A DNA stretch of 7,743 nt, from assembly GCA_041628225.1 (NCBI GenBank), contig JBFKPQ010000104.1, forward strand, positions 1 to 7,743, in the 5' to 3' direction. The translations under genes were made by a program, and so were the position numbers. The DNA is from JBFKPQ01 sp041628225. Its GTDB lineage: Bacteria > Actinomycetota > Acidimicrobiia > Spongiisociales > JAENVV01. The notes under the pieces are model-generated. The model saw only the letters and a list, made by a program, of their open reading frames with translations, was not told where the DNA came from and made no database searches. Positions within the stretch are counted from its first letter, which is position 1; each line of letters starts with the position of its first letter. Below are positions 5,502-7,743 of this stretch, in pieces.

Positions 5502-5698
5502 GACCGGTCGCGGCGCTCCTCGGCTACGAGCCGGGCTTGAAAGTGACCGAGGCCGTGCTCCGTCTTGAGCCAGTCGACCAGCTCCATGAATGCGGCGTCC
5601 GGCCGAGCGTCAGCGACTTCGAGCCATCCGTCGATGTCCCGACCCGTCTTCTCACCGAGCGTGGCGAGCATCGACTGACGCTTCTGCTCGTGCGTCAA
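5498..5698 (-). CDS. Small DUF4287 family protein (TTG start)
   Basis: A 66-residue soluble protein. The segment LGEKTGRDIDGWLEVADARP at 14-33 followed by VDWLKTEHGLGHFQARLVAEE at 41-61 matches DUF4287, a short helical domain typically written as KTGxxxxxW...WLKxEHGxxH. The domain fills the protein. The start is judged as TTG at 5698-5696, inside TTGA that also contains the TGA stop of the upstream gene, because family N-termini begin about ten residues before the MLATL-type helix. An ATG at 5671 would shorten it to 57 residues. A much longer reading from 5962 is rejected because it is antisense-like and arginine-rich and overlaps the upstream gene. GGGGAG lies directly before the TTG, too close for a normal ribosome site, so termination-reinitiation is likely. 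Function unknown; family members occur alone or fused to DUF5655. Confidence 0.8.
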   Translation of the reverse strand: MTHEQKRQSMLATLGEKTGRDIDGWLEVADARPDAAFMELVDWLKTEHGLGHFQARLVAEERRDRS

Positions 5699-6888
5699 CT
5701 CCCCGGAACCCAGACGTCCACCCACACGAGGCGGTGGTCCGAGCTCACGGCCGGGAAACCGAACCCGACCAGCTCGAAGCCGTCCTCGCCGGGTGCCGGC
5801 CAGAACACTCCCGCATCGACGATGCGCAACGCCTTCGACGGGAGCACGTAGTCGGCCCGAAGGTTGCCCGGTCCGCCGAAGGCGGCCTCGGAGAAGTCGG
5901 CCGTGTCGAATGCCGGGTCGCTCAGATGGACGTCGTTCGGCGCTCCTTGCGAAACCGCCCACACCCCGCCCGTCGACGCAGGCGTCACCTTCGTGTTCAC
6001 GTGCGGCGACTCGAGGAGCAGCTGTGCAGATCCGGGGATCGAGTCTCCGTCGTTGGGGTCGGAGTTCTGATCACCAGCGATCACGAAGAACGCACCAGGG
6101 TCCAGGCCGCCCCACATGCCGGCATCGTCGTAGATGTAGCCGGACCGCGCCGGCGAGACGTAATCGGCCCAGAACCGTATCTCGTCATGGTTACGTGTGC
6201 CGTTGCGGTCCTCCGGTCCGTCGAAGACAGGTGGCGTCGGATGGCTCACGAGGAAGTGGACGGTCTTGCCGTCGAGGTGTACCGGAACGTCCCAGTGGCT
6301 CTTCGAGGACAGCCGGAACACCTCAAGCTCGTCGTCCGAATACCACGGCGTGCCATCCGGCTCGACCGGCAGCAGAGCGCCGGGCATGTCGGACCACAGG
6401 AACGTCTGGAACGTCCGAGCCGTCCCCAGCGGATGCTGGGAGAACACGGCCATCCCGAACTGGCCCTCGTGGAAGCCGAACCCGTACGCATCGCCCGGAC
6501 CGCCGACAAAGCCGTTGTTGTCGAGATCGAAACCGGACGGAACACCCGTGTTCGACGGTGCCGTGAACCAGTACGGATAGCCGGCGAGCTCCGCGAACGC
6601 GGCGGCCGCGGCGTGACCTGCGTCATAGTCGAACTCATTGATGAGCAGCACGTCCGGACGCGTCCGCTCGATGATCTCCAACACCGCGGCGAGTTGCCCG
6701 GTCGCGCCGTTGGCGACGGCGTCCTCCAGCTCCGCGATCAAATCACCGGCGTTGAAACGGTTGAGCGACGCATTGAACGTGGCGAAGCGGACGGGATCCG
6801 GTGGCCCTGAGCGGGAAGCCCCGGCCGGAACGGCTACGAGCGCCACCATCGCCAGAACGGTCAAGACGACGAGCTTCGTCGGTTTCAT
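5695..6888 (-). CDS. Secreted endonuclease/exonuclease/phosphatase family hydrolase
   Basis: A 397-residue exported protein of the DNase I-like metal-dependent phosphoesterase fold. Its signal peptide runs to about residue 25 (hydrophobic 6-20, PAGA-S as likely cleavage). Fold motifs appear in order: FATFNAS with Asn39; RPDVLLINEFD with the metal-ligand Glu85; GMAVFSQHPL at 145-154; VSHPTPP with His216; AGDQNSDPNDGDS with Asp273 and Asn275; RADYVLPS around 345-351; and SSDHRLVWVDV with Asp384 and His385 near the end. All expected active-site residues are present. In the family these enzymes cleave nucleic acids or other phosphodiesters and phosphomonoesters; the substrate here is open, but an extracellular scavenging nuclease or phosphatase is likely. 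AAGGGG 5 nt before the ATG supports the start. It is followed by the DUF4287 gene with a 4-base TTGA overlap, and lies divergent from the transporter gene across 97 bp. Confidence 0.92.
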   Translation of the reverse strand: MKPTKLVVLTVLAMVALVAVPAGASRSGPPDPVRFATFNASLNRFNAGDLIAELEDAVANGATGQLAAVLEIIERTRPDVLLINEFDYDAGHAAAAAFAELAGYPYWFTAPSNTGVPSGFDLDNNGFVGGPGDAYGFGFHEGQFGMAVFSQHPLGTARTFQTFLWSDMPGALLPVEPDGTPWYSDDELEVFRLSSKSHWDVPVHLDGKTVHFLVSHPTPPVFDGPEDRNGTRNHDEIRFWADYVSPARSGYIYDDAGMWGGLDPGAFFVIAGDQNSDPNDGDSIPGSAQLLLESPHVNTKVTPASTGGVWAVSQGAPNDVHLSDPAFDTADFSEAAFGGPGNLRADYVLPSKALRIVDAGVFWPAPGEDGFELVGFGFPAVSSDHRLVWVDVWVPGS

Positions 6889-6893
6889 CGTGT

Positions 6894-6899
6894 CCCCTT
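6894..6899 (-). promoter_or_regulatory. Ribosome binding site of the secreted phosphoesterase gene
   Basis: AAGGGG on the minus strand lies 5 nt before the ATG at 6888 and fixes that start. In the 97-bp divergent gap to the transporter gene I find no promoter with both a convincing -35 and -10; TACGTT at 6927-6922 (minus) is a possible -10 with no matching -35. Confidence 0.6.
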
Positions 6900-6985
6900 C
6901 ACCTAGCCCTCACTCGTTCCAAACGTAGTCCTCGACGGCGCCGGTGCACGTCGGAGCGCAACTGTTTGTGTGCTTGACTCGCACG

Positions 6986-7743
6986 ATGCAATCGATCGAC
7001 TGGCGGTTGGTGGCCGCTTCGATCCTCGTGGTGACCGTCGCCACGCAGCCCGCCTTCATCGCCGCTGCCACCATCGCCCAAGCCGGACCGGAGATCGGTT
7101 ACGCAGCCCGAGAACTCGGGTTCCTCACCGCCGGGTTCTTCTTGACGGCGTCGCTGTCGTCGCGAGTACTCGGCCGGTTCGTCGAAGATGTCGGCTGGCG
7201 GCCGGCCATGCTGGCCAACGCGCTCGTCGCCACGGGCGTGCTCGTGAGCATCGCCGTGTGGGTCGACAGGCTGGCGGCCCTGGCCGCCGCGCTCGTTGTG
7301 GCCGCCATCGCCTACGGGACGGCCAACCCCGCCGCCAACCTGGCCCTCGCCCGCGCCATACCGCCCGAGCGGCGCGGCCTCGTGTTCGGGCTCAAGCATG
7401 CCGGGATTCCCACGTCATCGATGCTCGCCGGCATCGCAGTGCCGGCCCTGGCGCTCACGGTCGGGTGGCGCGCCGCCTTCGCCGCATCGGCCGCGCTGGC
7501 CGTGTTGGTCGCCTTCTTGATTCCCCGACCCGGCGAGCGCGATGCGCTGGGAGCCAATGCCGCCATATCCGCCACCGCCATGCGCCCGGCGTGGCTCGGC
7601 GTGCTCAGCATCGGGTCCGCCTTCGCGACCGTCGCAGCCATCGCACTCGGAACATTCCAGGTCGACGCCGCGCTGGCGCGCGGTTTCGATGCGGGCGCCG
7701 CCGGCACCATTCTCGCCGTCGGCTCGTTGGCCTCGATCGCGGC
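6986..7743 (+). CDS. Major facilitator superfamily transporter, N-terminal part (cut by window edge)
   Basis: About 252 residues of a very hydrophobic inner-membrane transporter are visible, covering roughly seven membrane helices; a full MFS protein has 12 and about 400 residues. Helix 1 is about residues 8-30. GRFVEDVGWRP at 63-73 sits where the loop 2-3 motif A (GxLaDrxGrR) is expected, with Asp68 as its acidic residue. Later RRGLVFGLKHAGIP at 129-142 with G149 and P153 resembles helix 4-5 and motif C regions of MFS drug and anion transporters, and VGWRAAF precedes helix 6. The substrate cannot be inferred. The ATG at 6986 is the natural start by hydropathy but has no ribosome site; in-frame GTG at 6968 and TTG at 6974 are alternatives, adding six or four residues. 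It is divergent from the secreted phosphoesterase gene. Confidence 0.9.
   Translation, partial: MQSIDWRLVAASILVVTVATQPAFIAAATIAQAGPEIGYAARELGFLTAGFFLTASLSSRVLGRFVEDVGWRPAMLANALVATGVLVSIAVWVDRLAALAAALVVAAIAYGTANPAANLALARAIPPERRGLVFGLKHAGIPTSSMLAGIAVPALALTVGWRAAFAASAALAVLVAFLIPRPGERDALGANAAISATAMRPAWLGVLSIGSAFATVAAIALGTFQVDAALARGFDAGAAGTILAVGSLASIA

Noticed and set aside
5699..5962. N-terminal extension of the DUF4287 gene to an ATG at 5962
   Set aside because: The extra 88 residues are Arg/Gly-rich low-complexity and overlap the phosphoesterase gene in another frame; the family domain begins only near 5698.
5590..6810. 406-residue Arg-rich plus-strand frame
   Set aside because: It is antisense to the phosphoesterase, whose active-site motifs are all intact on the other strand.
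1..7743. Mobile element, prophage, defence island or biosynthetic cluster
   Set aside because: No transposase, integrase, flanking direct repeats, tRNA, toxin-antitoxin pair or biosynthetic enzyme set is seen.

Overview
The window is GC-rich, densely packed bacterial DNA from what looks like ordinary chromosome. I see no transposase, integrase, tRNA, rRNA or CRISPR array. An actinobacterium is the best guess, possibly from an uncultured or environmental lineage. The reasons are the base composition, the DUF732-like small membrane protein, several genes with no Shine-Dalgarno but TAnnnT boxes just upstream (leaderless-style), and a secreted coiled-coil muralytic protein. This is inference; no marker gene is present to fix the taxon.

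Layout. (1) Positions 1-2350, minus strand: three genes reading leftward. They encode a secreted coiled-coil protein with a lytic-transglycosylase-like C-terminus, an alpha/beta hydrolase, and MsrA (methionine sulfoxide reductase), which is cut off by the window edge. Gaps of about 50-60 bp suggest co-transcription. (2) Positions 2351-2517: a divergent promoter region with a good -35/-10 pair for the rightward gene and a possible leaderless promoter for the leftward gene. (3) Positions 2518-4790, plus strand: a 607-residue secreted protein with an unrecognised beta-rich N-terminal half, seven and a half bacterial thrombospondin type-3 (calcium-binding) repeats and a helical C-terminal domain. 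Its stop codon overlaps the start of a 149-residue single-pass membrane protein with a DUF732-like tail. A perfect 15-bp hairpin lies 14 nt into the second gene. (4) Positions 4815-5501, plus strand: a DUF2461 protein. (5) Positions 5498-6888, minus strand: a secreted endonuclease/exonuclease/phosphatase-fold hydrolase followed by a 66-residue DUF4287 protein starting at TTG inside the TTGA overlap. The DUF4287 and DUF2461 genes converge and share one CTAG for both stop codons. (6) Positions 6986 to the end, plus strand: the N-terminal part of a major facilitator superfamily transporter.

Several products are envelope or extracellular proteins: the transglycosylase-like protein, the calcium-repeat protein with its membrane partner, the secreted hydrolase and the transporter. 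The remainder is mostly housekeeping or uncharacterised. No clear defence, biosynthetic or mobile system is visible. The least explained part is the two-gene calcium-repeat/DUF732-like unit with its structured leader and junction hairpin.
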